A stretch of 5,738 nt of DNA. It comes from DATIXD01 sp035518875. GTDB taxonomy: Bacteria > Pseudomonadota > Gammaproteobacteria > Methylococcales > Methylococcaceae. Below are positions 5,556 to 5,738 of this stretch, in pieces. A model generated the notes under the pieces. The model was not told the origin of the DNA. It saw only the letters and a list, made by a program, of their open reading frames with translations, and did not search any database. Each line of letters begins with the position of its first letter. Position 1 is the first letter of the stretch. Location of the stretch: the NCBI GenBank assembly GCA_035518875.1, contig DATIXD010000108.1, positions 1 to 5,738 of the forward strand. Direction: 5' to 3'. Position numbers and translations under genes: made by a program.

Positions 5556-5738
5556 TCAGGCATTCAGGTTTTCGACCGACACGCCATAATCTCTCAAATA
5601 TCTCTCGTCTTTTTGGGGAATCTCGATTTCCATGTCCCAGCCACCCACGCCATCGGCTTCGTCCTTCAACACCAGGGCGATTTCGAAAAGCCGCGCCCGC
5701 AGGCCGCCCTTGCTCGAATCGAGATGAAACCGTCGACG
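5556..5738 (-). CDS. hflX: Probable GTPase HflX, C-terminal end (partial)
   Basis: Open frame running in from the right edge of the window and ending at a TGA at 5556-5558; only the last 60 residues are visible. The segment KGGLRARLFEIALVLKDE, followed by an acidic/Gly stretch and WDMEIEIPQKDERYL, matches the layout of the C-terminal tail of proteobacterial HflX (G-x-LRA-x-L-[YF] followed by a beta-strand pair). The position directly upstream of hflK on the same strand is where hflX is normally found. HflX is a ribosome-binding GTPase that can split stalled or stress-damaged 70S ribosomes. The GTP-binding domain lies outside the window, so the assignment rests on the tail and on gene order. 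No sign of damage in the visible part. Confidence 0.75.
   Translation of the reverse strand, partial: RRRFHLDSSKGGLRARLFEIALVLKDEADGVGGWDMEIEIPQKDERYLRDYGVSVENLNA

Noticed and set aside
1..5738. CRISPR arrays, tRNA or rRNA genes, insertion sequences
   Set aside because: No regularly spaced repeats, no cloverleaf-like sequences, no transposase frame or terminal inverted repeats with target duplications seen on either strand.

Overview
The window looks like a conserved chromosomal segment of a gammaproteobacterium. The order hflX-hflK-hflC-hisZ-purA, all read on the minus strand, is the one known from Pseudomonas and many other gammaproteobacteria. The wording of the PurA and HisZ proteins would suit a Methylococcales-type methanotroph, but that placement is a weak inference from memory. 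The coding DNA is moderately GC-rich; the leader around 205-345 is clearly AT-rich.

Layout, in the direction of transcription (from high to low coordinates): the last 60 codons of a probable hflX (5556-5738); a 180-base gap with an intrinsic terminator and a probable new promoter; hflK (4188-5375) and hflC (3331-4191), translationally coupled by overlapping stop and start codons; a 155-base gap holding a possible 11-bp RNA hairpin but no gene; hisZ (1979-3175); a 29-base gap; purA (657-1949). Below purA lies a 451-base stretch without a convincing gene (206-656). It contains a REP-like palindrome, a good sigma70-type promoter pointing left, and a pair of 18-base near-identical direct repeats 41 bases apart. 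The promoter probably drives a 65-residue hydrophobic protein of unknown function (8-205) at the left edge.

Functionally, HflK and HflC are SPFH-family membrane proteins that form a large assembly around the FtsH protease. HisZ is the regulatory subunit of a two-part ATP phosphoribosyltransferase (first step of histidine synthesis), and PurA makes adenylosuccinate on the way to AMP. HisZ and PurA both touch the adenine nucleotide pool; their link to HflKC is known only as conserved neighbourhood.

I see no clearly new biological system. The core is ordinary and intact. What merits a second look is the non-coding material: the terminator/promoter junction before hflK, the hairpin where Pseudomonas carries a small DUF2065 gene, and the repeat-bearing leader of the small membrane protein.
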